Shown piece by piece: positions 33,457 to 44,154 of a stretch of DNA of 64,000 bases. This DNA is from JAIRVZ01 sp031553415 (GTDB taxonomy: Bacteria; Bacteroidota; Bacteroidia; Bacteroidales; Azobacteroidaceae). The translations under genes were made by a program, and so were the position numbers. The notes below the pieces were generated by a model. The model had not been told where the DNA came from, did no database searches, and saw nothing but the letters and a program-made list of their open reading frames with translations. The stretch covers positions 1 through 64,000 of the forward strand of contig JAVBLO010000063.1 in assembly GCA_031553415.1 (NCBI GenBank), written 5' to 3'. How positions within the stretch are numbered: position 1 is the first letter of the stretch; the number at the start of each line of letters is the position of its first letter.

Positions 33457-35685
33457 TTATTTTTTCAAAAACTTAGCTTGTACAGTTTTTCCGGAAGATA
33501 TTACCGCTTGTAGGATATAAATTCCTGCAGGATATGACGATACATCAAATTTTCCATCTGTCACCGGCAATAAGGCCACAGATTGTCCAAAAATATTAAA
33601 TAATTCGAGTTTATTACATGTGCCGGAAACATTCAATGTGTTATTTTCCATCCAAAGTCTGATGTCATTTGTTTTCGTGTTCGTAAAACCGGAAGGAGAA
33701 CCATGTATGAAAGAGTCATTATAACCCTGTTGTACAGCCATTAAATGTTCAAATATACCAAGTAAAATCAGACTGTTACTTTCATTGCTCACCCAGTCTC
33801 CCATTACAGACCAGTTATAATCCAGTTGATAACTGTATCCGGCCAGACTTTTACGGTATCCGTTAATAGTTCCTGTTTTATCTTTTTCGATATTAGGTAA
33901 ATACATACCACGGAATGTGGTTGGGTTCGTATTTTTATTGACCAACGGAAGCGTATTTTCATTTATCAATAAATAATACATTTCCTTTTCCATATCCGGC
34001 CATTGATTATCCATGTAACGGTTGGCAATATTGTATGTTCCCAACAAGGATGCCTGTCGCATTTCTTTCTGATTACCAGACACCTTGCCTTCTGCTCCGT
34101 TATAGTCGGTTGTGGCAACAGTCATATTTTGGAAAAAACCGGCATAAGTTTTATCATGCACACCCAAATTCCGCAAGGAATTAAGCATTTTTGTGGCAAT
34201 TTCCTGAAATTTATCCCTGATAACCGGATTAGTTGTTATTTCAGCAGCACGCATCAAAGCATCTATTTCTTCCGAAACTTCTCCGATCTTTACCTGGCTG
34301 TCCCATAATTTATTTGTGAGATTACTATAATCTATTGCAGGATTTTTTGTTCCATCCGCATTTTTTGTATAACCTGAATTACCAAGCAGAAAGATGCGTC
34401 CGAAAAATCCATATCTCTCAGAAAAAGCTTGTTCATAAGTCGTTAATACCTGTTTATATCCGGCTGCTACCCATTCAGGTTTATTGAACCTTGTTCCGGC
34501 ATCTACCAGGGCTGCACCCGCCTGCACCTGGTGATCAACACGGTAGGCTTTATCCAAATAAATGGTTTTCAGTCCGCAATCACAATTTCCCATATTGGTG
34601 CTGTAGTAGATTCCCATTGTAGGATCGATTTCTTTCATTACATTATTACCCCAGCTTAGTACAGAACTTCTCCAAAAATCCTTATCTGCAGGATTGTCTG
34701 TGAATTCCCATAAGCGCAACAAAACATAATACATCCATCCTTTTGTGCTGCTTGTTTTCGCATATTTACTTTTCACTGTAGGCAATAACCGGGCAATGGC
34801 CATATCGAAATATGGATTGCCATTGTGTAAATATTTCCACCAGTAATAATGTTGAAGGGCTCGTACATCATTCTGGGAGTCATGCCTTGTTTGGCCATTC
34901 CGGTCATCGTAATCTCCTCCTGATGTATTATTAACCCTGTCGGGATATTGCCGGTGCCAGTTAATCAATATCCCTTTGTTAGCGGGGTCCCAGCCATAGC
35001 CACTGATTCCGACCAATGTTTCAAATGCTATTGAGTCGGCTTTATTCTCCATCAATATAACTTTGCTTTCATCGGGTAAAGTTGGCACAACTGTTGGAGG
35101 AATGTATGGTTCAACCGAACCGCCTTCCAAACCTTCCACATAAATCCAATGTAAATGAATGGCGCTATTCCCTACAGAAAACAAGCGCATTTCAACCGGT
35201 TCGGAAGAGGTAAAACTAAAGTCCCACCTGCCACAGCCTTTTGTTTCCGTAATGCCGTCATTTTCTTTAATTTCCCATTGCCCGTTAGCATTTTTGACTT
35301 CAAGGCGAATGTAATTTCCTGCAGCTTTTCCTTCCCGCATAATAGAAACTCTACCTACATCAGGTAATATGGGGAAAACAAGGTACCCTCCTTTTGTATC
35401 ATTTAATGTTGTATTGCCATTTTTCATATAGACAGCGCCGTTGCTGCACGCGCCTGAAGCAGCATAGGCATTATCAACAATACATGTCTGCAAACTGAAA
35501 GTTCTGTCGATATCATCCATGCATGAAATAGTTTGTGTACCATTCGCCCAACTATTGGTTGAGCCTGCTGTTCCCAGATTGTTCCATTTCCGGAACATAT
35601 CATTAATATATTCTTGGGCAAAAAGCGGAGAATTTGCAAAGAAAATTGCAACCAGGGTTATTAATTTCAAAGTAGTCTTTTCCAT
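33457..35685 (-). CDS. T9SS-secreted alpha/alpha-barrel protein with N-terminal beta-sandwich
   Basis: The 742-residue protein has a signal peptide (cut near FAQ, residue 24), a beta-sandwich with carbohydrate-binding look (about 25-190), a large helical domain (about 205-660) and a T9SS C-terminal sorting domain (LELFNIFGQSVALLP ... YPAGIYILQA ... FLKK). The helical domain (SGYGWDPANKGILINW, RHDSQNDVRALQHYYW, MGNCDCG, DHQVQAGAALVD) looks like an alpha/alpha toroid as in lyases and hexosaminidases, but I know no named family for it. A close relative at 52405-54570 has the same modules in a different order. Confidence 0.72.
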   Translation of the reverse strand: MEKTTLKLITLVAIFFANSPLFAQEYINDMFRKWNNLGTAGSTNSWANGTQTISCMDDIDRTFSLQTCIVDNAYAASGACSNGAVYMKNGNTTLNDTKGGYLVFPILPDVGRVSIMREGKAAGNYIRLEVKNANGQWEIKENDGITETKGCGRWDFSFTSSEPVEMRLFSVGNSAIHLHWIYVEGLEGGSVEPYIPPTVVPTLPDESKVILMENKADSIAFETLVGISGYGWDPANKGILINWHRQYPDRVNNTSGGDYDDRNGQTRHDSQNDVRALQHYYWWKYLHNGNPYFDMAIARLLPTVKSKYAKTSSTKGWMYYVLLRLWEFTDNPADKDFWRSSVLSWGNNVMKEIDPTMGIYYSTNMGNCDCGLKTIYLDKAYRVDHQVQAGAALVDAGTRFNKPEWVAAGYKQVLTTYEQAFSERYGFFGRIFLLGNSGYTKNADGTKNPAIDYSNLTNKLWDSQVKIGEVSEEIDALMRAAEITTNPVIRDKFQEIATKMLNSLRNLGVHDKTYAGFFQNMTVATTDYNGAEGKVSGNQKEMRQASLLGTYNIANRYMDNQWPDMEKEMYYLLINENTLPLVNKNTNPTTFRGMYLPNIEKDKTGTINGYRKSLAGYSYQLDYNWSVMGDWVSNESNSLILLGIFEHLMAVQQGYNDSFIHGSPSGFTNTKTNDIRLWMENNTLNVSGTCNKLELFNIFGQSVALLPVTDGKFDVSSYPAGIYILQAVISSGKTVQAKFLKK

Positions 35686-35766
35686 GGATTATGTTTTATT
35701 TTAACACAGAGTAAAAGGAGTTTATTATCACGGAGTAACGCGGAGAAATAATTATTAAACTCCGTA

Positions 35767-37245
35767 TTATTCTGTGAAAAGACTCTGAGTAACTCCGTGT
35801 TTAAAATCATTTATTGAAACTGCTGCATTATTTGTTTTTATATTAGCTTCTTCTAATGAATCGCATCTTTTGCCGGCAATTACCAGATTGTGAATTATTG
35901 CATTTAACCTCGATTCGTTTCCTTCGGATTTAATTTCAGATGACCGGGGAAACGGTGTTTCAAATGTGCAGTCTTTCACCCAGACATCCCTGATTTCTCC
36001 CAGTTTGCTGTTTTCATTGCGTTTATCTACAACAAAATGGATTCCACATCGCTTGGCATCCGGAAAGTTATATTCAAAGCGGTTGTTGATGTAGCGGATA
36101 TTTTCCAGGGTTGCACCATCAGAAACATACAGAGCCATTCCTCTATCGGATTGAATAACGTCGTTATCTTCGAAAAGGATATTCCGTATTAAATCTCCTC
36201 TGGTTTCGGTCCCGATTTTAAGGGACGATTTTTTAGTAAGGAAAACACAACCACGGACAGTAATATCTTCTACATTTTGGTGATATCCTGAATAGTTAGT
36301 GATTTTAATGGCTACATTATCATCACTGCAATAAGCGAAACAATTTTCAATCAATACTCTTCTGGAAGCATCGGGATCAAAGCCGTCTGTATTGCTCAAT
36401 TCTACATCATTCATTAATTTAACATGTTTGAATTGAATATCTTCCGAACAAAGAATTTGTGTATTCCACGAACCCGGGTCCTTGAACATCAATCCGCCAA
36501 TTGACACATTCTTTGATTTGAATATCATCATCAGACGCATACGGGCATCTTCTCCGTATTTATCGCGCAAAGCCCTCCCGCTTCCATCAATGGAGCCTTG
36601 TCCGCAAATTTTTACGTTTTCAGCATTTTTGATATAAATAAAACGCTTGGTTTTCAAATCATCAGTTGATTGAAAATGCTTTATATCGCTTATATCGGCC
36701 TTAATTACAGCATTCTTATCCAAATATACCTGCGTATTACTTTCTATTACCAACGGGAATGTTTTATATACCCCTGCAGGAAAATAAAGTAACCGGTTTT
36801 CTCTTGCCGAACGGTTTAATGCATCCTGCAATTGTTTGGTGACATTGGTTTTTCCGGAATTATCTATTTCCAAATCCAGGATATTGATGCTATTTGCTAA
36901 TTCGGGATGGTTTGGTTTATCAGCAAAAATGAAGAATTTGTATTTTTTATTTACCAAGACCATGTAGTATCCAGGATCGTAAAGAATGATGGAAGCTGTA
37001 TTCTGTATCAAATCCACATTTGTATCTTTGCTTTTCGGAGAAACTTCGATGCTTGTCAACTGTTCATTTTTCAAAGTAAGATAAGCAGTCAGTTTAGATT
37101 CCATCGGAAAAGAAACATAATGATAATTCTTATATTTTTCGACAGGAATCTTACCTTCAGTATTGGCAAATACAAAATCTGGTTCTTCTGCAAATAAATC
37201 AAATGCCAGCAATAAACCTACTACAAGTAATAAAAAATTGCGCAT
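35767..37245 (-). CDS. GH28-like right-handed beta-helix protein
   Basis: The 492-residue exported protein has an extra N-terminal beta domain (about 22-115) followed by a parallel beta-helix. LLYFPAGVYKTFPLVIESNT and YLDKNAVIKA are the usual entry to GH28/GH49-type helices. NTDG (285-288) and SDD (307-309) supply the three Asp of the polygalacturonase site. The canonical GHG histidine motif is missing; KIGTETRG (343-350) stands there. It is a close relative of the next gene (37253) and of 45224. It likely acts on galacturonan- or rhamnogalacturonan-like chains, but substrate is inference. Signal peptide without lipobox; no sorting domain. Confidence 0.8.
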   Translation of the reverse strand: MRNFLLLVVGLLLAFDLFAEEPDFVFANTEGKIPVEKYKNYHYVSFPMESKLTAYLTLKNEQLTSIEVSPKSKDTNVDLIQNTASIILYDPGYYMVLVNKKYKFFIFADKPNHPELANSINILDLEIDNSGKTNVTKQLQDALNRSARENRLLYFPAGVYKTFPLVIESNTQVYLDKNAVIKADISDIKHFQSTDDLKTKRFIYIKNAENVKICGQGSIDGSGRALRDKYGEDARMRLMMIFKSKNVSIGGLMFKDPGSWNTQILCSEDIQFKHVKLMNDVELSNTDGFDPDASRRVLIENCFAYCSDDNVAIKITNYSGYHQNVEDITVRGCVFLTKKSSLKIGTETRGDLIRNILFEDNDVIQSDRGMALYVSDGATLENIRYINNRFEYNFPDAKRCGIHFVVDKRNENSKLGEIRDVWVKDCTFETPFPRSSEIKSEGNESRLNAIIHNLVIAGKRCDSLEEANIKTNNAAVSINDFKHGVTQSLFTE

Positions 37246-37252
37246 ACCAGTT

Positions 37253-38782
37253 TCATTTTACTATTATATTCTCAACAAACTCATTAACCTCTATATTGGC
37301 ATCTTTGAGTGAAGTTACTTTCTTTCCTTCAATAACCAGGTTTTCAATTTTCAGGTTACTTACTTTATGTTCCTTATCCAAACCAAAAATTTCAGAACTT
37401 TTTGGGAAAGGAGTATAAAAAATATTGTCCTTTATCAGTACATTCTCTATTTTTCCTGCTCCGTAACGGTCTTTCAATGAAATATGTATACCGCGTTGTT
37501 GTCCTCTCTCAAAGGCTTTTTCGAAACGGTTATTGATGTACTTTATATTACGGAAAGTTGCTCCATCAAAACAATAAAGCACAATTCCGCGATCGGATTC
37601 CAATACATCGTTATTTTCGAAAACAATGTTTTGCATGTTCTTACCTTTTGTTTCCGTACCTACTTTTAAGGATGATTTTTTGGTGAGGAACACACAATTT
37701 TTCACTTTAATATTGTTTACATCCTGGAGATAATTGCCGTTGTTAGTTGTTTTGATAGCAATATTATCATCGTTGCAATAGGCAAAGCAATGATCAACCA
37801 GGACATTTTGGGATGCATCGGGATCGATACCATCTGTATTGGCAACATCAAAATCGTTTAGAATCTTAACATCACGGATGGTTACATTTGAAGAATACAG
37901 TATATGTGTATTCCAAGCCGCCGGATCCCTCAACAAAACACCTTCAATGGTAATATTTTTAGAATTACGAATGCGGATCAGATTGGCTGGTTTTCCTTGT
38001 TCGCGCACAATATGACCGTTCCCATCAATGATTCCACGGCCGGATATTTTCACATTTTCGGCTTTATCAATGAGAATTAACCGGCTGAAAGTCATCCATT
38101 CTCCATAATCGGTATAATTTTCCTTGTTATTGATATGATCCGATTCCGGTTTATTATCATCGGAAGGATAATCTTTGCGGTCTTCCGATCCTTTTATCAT
38201 GGCTCCGGCAGCTAAATAAATATTTGTATTACTATGTATGGTAAGTGTGCCTGTTTTATAAACTCCAGCAGGGAAATACAGCACTTTGCCGCTTCCGGAT
38301 GCTGCATCCAAGGCTTTTTGTAGTTGAATGGTTTGCAATGTTTTTCCTTCATTGTCAGTTACATAATTCATTACAGACATCACATTTTTTCCATTTGTAT
38401 TTATCACATTTTTTTCAGGGGCATCGGCCAAAATAAACAGTTTCCGGCCGTTGTTGATCGAAACAACATAATACCCGACAGCAGGAAGCCTGAAAGCTAA
38501 TTCTTGTCCGTTAGTTTTACCTTCTATTTTTTTGCTTAAAGGACTAATACTGAAATGATTTATTGTTTCAGCAGCTTTCACAATGACTTCCGCAGCCTTA
38601 TTTAGTTCTATGTGTGCGTAGTCGAAATCCTTGAATTTTTCGACTATGGTGTTATTACCTGAAATACTGAGGGTATATGTATTACTTTTTTCCGCATCCG
38701 CAGCATGAGGATAGTCTTTCACATGGGCAGATAAGATGGTTGAGAAAAATACAGATATTATGATTAAAAAATAATGTTTCAT
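37253..38782 (-). CDS. GH28-like right-handed beta-helix protein
   Basis: The 509-residue exported protein is a tandem paralogue of the previous gene, 7 bp away. It shows the same N-terminal beta domain (about 33-120), the entry motif VLYFPAGVYKTGTLTIHSNT, NTDG (315-318), NDD (337-339) and KVGTETKG (373-380) in place of GHG. A longer loop around 200-232 (DRKDYPSDDN ... DYGEWM) may shape the active site differently from its neighbour. The signal peptide is MKHYFLIIISVFFSTILSA. The pair may have arisen by duplication within the PUL. Confidence 0.8.
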   Translation of the reverse strand: MKHYFLIIISVFFSTILSAHVKDYPHAADAEKSNTYTLSISGNNTIVEKFKDFDYAHIELNKAAEVIVKAAETINHFSISPLSKKIEGKTNGQELAFRLPAVGYYVVSINNGRKLFILADAPEKNVINTNGKNVMSVMNYVTDNEGKTLQTIQLQKALDAASGSGKVLYFPAGVYKTGTLTIHSNTNIYLAAGAMIKGSEDRKDYPSDDNKPESDHINNKENYTDYGEWMTFSRLILIDKAENVKISGRGIIDGNGHIVREQGKPANLIRIRNSKNITIEGVLLRDPAAWNTHILYSSNVTIRDVKILNDFDVANTDGIDPDASQNVLVDHCFAYCNDDNIAIKTTNNGNYLQDVNNIKVKNCVFLTKKSSLKVGTETKGKNMQNIVFENNDVLESDRGIVLYCFDGATFRNIKYINNRFEKAFERGQQRGIHISLKDRYGAGKIENVLIKDNIFYTPFPKSSEIFGLDKEHKVSNLKIENLVIEGKKVTSLKDANIEVNEFVENIIVK

Positions 38783-38818
38783 TGTGATATCATTTTTATC
38801 TATCGTACAATGCGGTCT

Positions 38819-41800
38819 TTATAATTTTTTGTCCGGGAATTTTGTTTTCTTTGTGGCTTCCGGGCTTGGTACATAAACAATTTTACCTTTTTCCATGAAA
38901 TAAACATCAAAGCGGTTTTTGCGGTCTTGTTCAGTGCGCATGGATTTTTTTGTTACATGTGGATTGATATTAACAATCAAATCCATGTATTTCTTTAACT
39001 CGTCTTTTGACATGGATTTTACTTCCGGATACAGTTTCTCTACTTCTACTTTCAAATCTAAATCTCCGGCGACGAATGTTTTTCCTTCTGAAGGTATTTT
39101 ATCGATTGCTTTATTTTCTGATTTGAAATTTTTATCGTGTCCTTTATAAACAATGTCATAAGCATAATAAGCTATCAATTCATCTTTATAAGCCTGTGGA
39201 AAGGATTTTTTAGCAATATTTTTTGTTATGGCGCGACAGATATTGTATTGTTCCACTGTAAAGTTGTAATCATCGGCAACCAAACGACCGTTATTCGCAT
39301 CCATTAATTGGGCAAATAATGTCAATACATATTGGAACTCAGGAGTATTTGTTGCTATGCCGGGATTTTCTTTAGTGATGAAATCCTGCAGCATTTTAGG
39401 ATATTCTTTTATTTTATCTTTCGAATACTGCAATTCGCCGCTATATTCCTTCATTTCCTGTGGAGCCTTGACTGTTGTTACCTGATCAACATTGGTTGCA
39501 ACCGGCTGACGTCCAGCAAGGGAAAGTACCGGTTCAGCAATACCTTTTACGGGATTCGGATCTTTATATGCTTCTACCTGGATGGTTAATTTTCCCGGTT
39601 CAAGATTACCTGCAGTTACAGTTACTTCGATTACTCCGGTTTTACCTGTCGAACGAATCAGATTGATTACTGGAACATCTATATACATGGTACCTTCATA
39701 AGATTCGTTTTTTTCGCGATCGCTGACATATACATCGGGACCAATCCATTTTCCGGGACCGGCAAGAGACCATTTGATTGTCGGATTTGCACCATAAACA
39801 TGCACTCCGGCAGCATCAACAATGTCAGCTTTAATTTCAACAATGTTATCGAAACTGGCCTGTACAGTCTGTGAAGTCGCTGTAAGCATGATACGGGCTG
39901 GTTCACCAGCCATCACAACGTTGTTGGTTACTGTTTGGCCGGCTTTTTTTGCAACAGCTTCAATGGTTCCTTTTTCAACCAATATGTCTTTGAATGTTAC
40001 ACAGAATTGGTTGGAAGGATTGGGATTCAATTTTCCCTGGCTTTTGCCATTGACAAATAATTCAACTTCATCACAATTGGAGTCAACAATAAAGTCTTTT
40101 TTCTTTCCAAGATACTGTTGGCGCCAGAAATGTGGATGGATAAACACCATTGGTTTTTCAGCGAAATTGGCTTGCCACAAATAGTATTTATATTTGGGGT
40201 TACGCCAGCTATCGACCCAACCTTTCGGATTGATATGTTTAAGCGGTGAACCTACATATTCACGGTCAGCACCGTGGTCGGCATATAACCAAACTGAGCC
40301 ATAATGGCTTTGCACATTCTTTTTCAGAGCCATTGAGTGGTCGTGTTCGTCGGTTCCGGCATGTTGCCCATCAGCAGGTTCCATATTGCGGTCGTCTTTG
40401 TCATACCAACCTCTTATCGTGCAACGCAGGAATCCTTCGATCGACATATTTTTTTCTCCATGCAGGGCATACTCGCCCATTGAATCGTTGTATACGTGAC
40501 GGGAGGTTATGATACGGGTAGTGTCTTCTTCATGAACCCATTTGGAATCGGCAGCATCTGTAGTTTCATTTCCCATGCTCCAAAGGAAAATACTGGGATG
40601 GTTGCGATCGCGGCGAACCATTTCGCGGGCATTATTTTCCTGTACTTCATCACTGAATACCTGGTTTTTAATATTGGGCAATTCTTCGTCGATGAAAATA
40701 CCGTTTTTATCCATGAAATCATAAACATAAGGCGCATTCGGATAATGTGCGGTACGCATAAAATTATGATTCAGATTGTATTTGATATCGTTCATATCCC
40801 GATCGGCAATCCATTGGGGGAAAGCAGATCCCAACCACGGGAATTCTTCGTGACGGTTTTGTCCATGTATCCAGACTTCTTTTCCGTTCAGGTATAATTT
40901 ATCTTTTGTGTAATCCCACCAGAACCAACGGAATCCGAGTGGACTTTGATATGTGTCTGTTAATTCTTTTCCTTTGTACACTTCGCTGTATACATGATAT
41001 AAATAAGGAGATTCGGGACTCCATAAGTGAGGGTTGGCAATAGATTTACTCAACTGCTCGAATGTTTCGATTTTTCCGGGCTGGATGGTTTTCGTTTGTT
41101 CCAATGCCTGCAAAATATTCTTTTTGGCATCAACAATATAGGTGACCAAACGGGTTTCCTGTGGTGTTGTATAATTGTTTTGGATATACGTTTTTACATT
41201 CACTGTAGCTTCTTTTTCATTGACTTGTGGGGTAGAAACGAATGTTCCTCCTTCATGTTTGTATGAGCCTTGGTAAGGGATATTGAGTTTGTCTTTGATA
41301 GCCAGACGAACATCGCGGGTAATTCCTCCGTAAACATCCCAGTTGCCTGCATTCATGGGTGGAATCTGGTATTTATCATTTAATGAGTTGTTGACAGCAA
41401 CAACTATCAGATTGTCCTGATTGAATTTTACGGCATCGGTGATATCGAAATAGAAACTGGTAAACCCTCCTTTGTGGTCACCGAGATATTTCCCGTTTAC
41501 CCAGATCTTGCTGTATTTTTGAACTGCATCAAACTCCAGGTATATTTTTTTTGAAGCAAATTCATTACCTATATTGATATGTTTGCGGTACCATCCCCAG
41601 CCATCCCACCAATAAGGGCTGTCTTTGGAAGATGCATTTTTCATATAAGGATGAAGTTCTCCTGTTGTTTCGTAAGTCATCCAAGTGTGGGGAACTGCTA
41701 TGGCCGACCATTTGGAATCATCGTAAGCAGGCAATTCGTATCCTGCATCAGCTTTAGGATCGGGAAAATAGTTGAACGTCCAGTTGTTATTGATATTCTT

Positions 41801-41908
41801 TTCGATACGGATACCGGAGGGAATATCGTACGTTTTTTGTTGTGCTTGAATGTTTGCGAACAAAGCAAACAAAATGAATAATAGGGCTAATTTGCTTTTT
41901 AGTATCAT
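38819..41908 (-). CDS. Glycoside hydrolase family 2-type enzyme with C-terminal helical extension
   Basis: The 1029-residue exported protein has the GH2 layout: jelly roll (about 40-205; AVPHTWM, YWWDGWGWYRK, EFDAVQKYSKIWVNGKYLG), Ig sandwich (210-325) and TIM barrel (330-600). WSMGNE (E448) is the acid/base. No standard nucleophile motif is seen; candidates are E521 in GTDEHDHS or the ADHGADREY segment (544-551). Ig-like domains follow (about 615-790) and the last 230 residues are a helical region I cannot assign. In the PUL it sits between the surface protein and the beta-helix genes. Confidence 0.85.
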   Translation of the reverse strand: MILKSKLALLFILFALFANIQAQQKTYDIPSGIRIEKNINNNWTFNYFPDPKADAGYELPAYDDSKWSAIAVPHTWMTYETTGELHPYMKNASSKDSPYWWDGWGWYRKHINIGNEFASKKIYLEFDAVQKYSKIWVNGKYLGDHKGGFTSFYFDITDAVKFNQDNLIVVAVNNSLNDKYQIPPMNAGNWDVYGGITRDVRLAIKDKLNIPYQGSYKHEGGTFVSTPQVNEKEATVNVKTYIQNNYTTPQETRLVTYIVDAKKNILQALEQTKTIQPGKIETFEQLSKSIANPHLWSPESPYLYHVYSEVYKGKELTDTYQSPLGFRWFWWDYTKDKLYLNGKEVWIHGQNRHEEFPWLGSAFPQWIADRDMNDIKYNLNHNFMRTAHYPNAPYVYDFMDKNGIFIDEELPNIKNQVFSDEVQENNAREMVRRDRNHPSIFLWSMGNETTDAADSKWVHEEDTTRIITSRHVYNDSMGEYALHGEKNMSIEGFLRCTIRGWYDKDDRNMEPADGQHAGTDEHDHSMALKKNVQSHYGSVWLYADHGADREYVGSPLKHINPKGWVDSWRNPKYKYYLWQANFAEKPMVFIHPHFWRQQYLGKKKDFIVDSNCDEVELFVNGKSQGKLNPNPSNQFCVTFKDILVEKGTIEAVAKKAGQTVTNNVVMAGEPARIMLTATSQTVQASFDNIVEIKADIVDAAGVHVYGANPTIKWSLAGPGKWIGPDVYVSDREKNESYEGTMYIDVPVINLIRSTGKTGVIEVTVTAGNLEPGKLTIQVEAYKDPNPVKGIAEPVLSLAGRQPVATNVDQVTTVKAPQEMKEYSGELQYSKDKIKEYPKMLQDFITKENPGIATNTPEFQYVLTLFAQLMDANNGRLVADDYNFTVEQYNICRAITKNIAKKSFPQAYKDELIAYYAYDIVYKGHDKNFKSENKAIDKIPSEGKTFVAGDLDLKVEVEKLYPEVKSMSKDELKKYMDLIVNINPHVTKKSMRTEQDRKNRFDVYFMEKGKIVYVPSPEATKKTKFPDKKL

Positions 41909-41929
41909 GTTTACATTGGTTTTTTATTA

Positions 41930-41951
41930 GGGCAGACACATAGGTCTGCCC
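41930..41951. repeat. Palindromic GGGCAGAC hairpin
   Basis: GGGCAGAC and GTCTGCCC form a perfect 8-bp stem around ACATAG, inside the 65-base gap between two PUL genes. It is GC-rich compared with its surroundings and looks like a dispersed repeat; on the minus strand it could slow or end transcription after the 41974 gene. Confidence 0.6.
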
Positions 41952-41973
41952 CTACAATAACAATTAATGTGTC

Positions 41974-44136
41974 TTACCTCACAATTACTTTCTCTACTTT
42001 TACACTTCCGTTGTTGTATGTATTTTTGATGATATATATACCACCAACAGTTGTATTTGGAACTTCAACACCTTGGAGGGTGAAGATTTGGGTGTTGATG
42101 ATAGATGTACCTATGATTTGCTTTTCTATGTGAGTAGTTCCATTAGGAGTAATAGTTGCTTCAATAGGATCATTCAAATCATTTCCTGTTGTAAATTCTA
42201 CAACCATTCCTTGGTAACCACCTCCGCCACTACCGGAACATACATCTTTAAAATTTCTTATAACTCCTGCCGGTATATTAATTTTGTAGTTAGTATTTGT
42301 TGCTACAGTTGTTGTTATATTCATCTTTCCATCACGAGTAAAAAAGATTGAATTTTCGTCAATAGAATTACCATCATTAATTGTGATTCCTGTATCCAAT
42401 TTGCTCACTTTAGCAGCCTGATTAAAAGTTAAAACAATGTTGGTAGCAGAAACCTTAACATCTTTAGTTGGCGTTAAAACAGTTTCGCAATTTACTTTTT
42501 CTATTACTATATCATCAACATACATAGTTGTATTTGATCTTGTTTTATAGAACCATCTGAGATAACGACTATCCGTATTTACAGGGCAAGAACGCAAACC
42601 TAAACAAGTACTAAGATTCGGAACAGATAAATCAGAAAATGTTGTTATATCATCCCAATTAATTCCATTAGCAGATTCTTGCACTACAAATTCATAACTT
42701 GAAGATATGTTACCATAACGCAATCTGAAGCTTGCCATATTTGCTTCTCCATTCCAATGGATAATAATGTATTGGTTAGCCTGCGTCAATCCAGCAGGAT
42801 AATAATTTACTCCCAATACTTTTTGAGCAGAAGGTGCATTTAATATATTCGAAGCATAACCTGTTGATTGAATATTTAACCAGGAAGTTGTTCCTGAACC
42901 AACAAGACTCAAAGGTAAATTAGCAGCATCAATAGAAGCTTGATGAATAGTTACTGTCCATGTTTTCGTACTACCATCCTCTGCAGTAACTACGATATCC
43001 TTAGGAGAAGAAAAATCAACAGGTAAAGTTGCTGGTAATTCTGCAAATTCCGACACAGAGATAGTATTTAAATCTGTAGCAACAAGAGCATTTATTTGTG
43101 CCACTTTTGGACCAGAAATATAAGATAACGATGTTCCATATTGTACTATAACATCTATAGTTCCATGAGTCTCATCAACAGAAGTAATTACAGCATTACC
43201 AATTTGGCGTGGTCCAAAATTAATTGCAGTTATTTCTTTTGCAGAACTCTGAGAGGCAGCAGTAGAGAATGACCAAACAGTACTTGTGCCATCAATTCCG
43301 GCAAAAGCATTTCCAGCCAAATCAAGAACAACTCCACTAGGAATTGTTACATCATAAGTAGTTCCTATTGTTAAAGAAAGAGAGGTAGTAGGTATTTTTA
43401 ATGTTAATTGATCAGTAGTAAATGAACATCCTCCTATGGGTATGGTCGCACCACTTACTGTAATATTTCCGGTTCCTGCTTTAACTTTCTCATTAAACGT
43501 AACAGTTAAAAAACCTGTACTTGTAGAAACTCCTGTCGCTCCATTTGTAGGAGAAAGTGGAGTAATTGTTGCCAATTCAGGTGGAGTATTGTCTGTTGAA
43601 ACTCCTTTAATTACAAGACTAGTTAAAACACGGCCACCTCCTGCACTACCTCCTATGTTGCAAATTCTAATGGTTGTTGGAGTAGAATATGACAATCCAC
43701 TTTGTGACCAAGAAGTTGCGTCTGTAGCGCAAGTTCCTACTAATGTCCATGTGGAACTACCATTCGGCAATGCGTAAATTCCCAAAGGTCTACCTGTTCC
43801 TACAGGTGCTGTAATGCTAATTTCCCCAACATTTGGGACAAGAACTTCTATATAAGGACCTGTCTCATTAGTTACTCCATTTTGTTTATTTATAGTCACA
43901 GGAGAAGAATTCCCTGGTTTTATCTGTGTATTTAAATAATTAAAATCTCTATTAACCCCATCTGAGCATATAATCTGAGAAGCTGTTGCTACTGTTGCCG
44001 AATATGAACTAACTGTAGGCCAACCTTCAGAAGCTGCAAAAGTAGTATTCACATAAACTGTCTGTGCCATCACTTCCCAACCATAAACCAATAGTCCGGC
44101 GACTAACATACAAAGTAAAAATAATCGTTTTTTCAT
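41974..44136 (-). CDS. T9SS-secreted Ig/DUF5018 surface protein
   Basis: The 720-residue protein has a signal peptide (cut near VMAQ, residue 25), a beta-sandwich (26-180; starts VNTTFAASEGWPTVSS), a Big_5 Ig-like domain (TPPELATITPLSPTNGATGV ... VTFNEKV ... VLDLAGNAF), a DUF5018-like repeat (KEITAINF ... DIVVTAEDGSTKTWTVTI), a second sandwich that ends MYVDDIVIEK, another Big_5-like domain and a T9SS sorting domain (TQIFTLQGVEV ... GGIYIIKNTY ... VIVR). No catalytic motif is seen, so glycan binding at the cell surface is likely. It has the same architecture as the 50066 gene product. Confidence 0.75.
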   Translation of the reverse strand: MKKRLFLLCMLVAGLLVYGWEVMAQTVYVNTTFAASEGWPTVSSYSATVATASQIICSDGVNRDFNYLNTQIKPGNSSPVTINKQNGVTNETGPYIEVLVPNVGEISITAPVGTGRPLGIYALPNGSSTWTLVGTCATDATSWSQSGLSYSTPTTIRICNIGGSAGGGRVLTSLVIKGVSTDNTPPELATITPLSPTNGATGVSTSTGFLTVTFNEKVKAGTGNITVSGATIPIGGCSFTTDQLTLKIPTTSLSLTIGTTYDVTIPSGVVLDLAGNAFAGIDGTSTVWSFSTAASQSSAKEITAINFGPRQIGNAVITSVDETHGTIDVIVQYGTSLSYISGPKVAQINALVATDLNTISVSEFAELPATLPVDFSSPKDIVVTAEDGSTKTWTVTIHQASIDAANLPLSLVGSGTTSWLNIQSTGYASNILNAPSAQKVLGVNYYPAGLTQANQYIIIHWNGEANMASFRLRYGNISSSYEFVVQESANGINWDDITTFSDLSVPNLSTCLGLRSCPVNTDSRYLRWFYKTRSNTTMYVDDIVIEKVNCETVLTPTKDVKVSATNIVLTFNQAAKVSKLDTGITINDGNSIDENSIFFTRDGKMNITTTVATNTNYKINIPAGVIRNFKDVCSGSGGGGYQGMVVEFTTGNDLNDPIEATITPNGTTHIEKQIIGTSIINTQIFTLQGVEVPNTTVGGIYIIKNTYNNGSVKVEKVIVR

Positions 44137-44154
44137 GCGTTCAAAATTTTAAAA

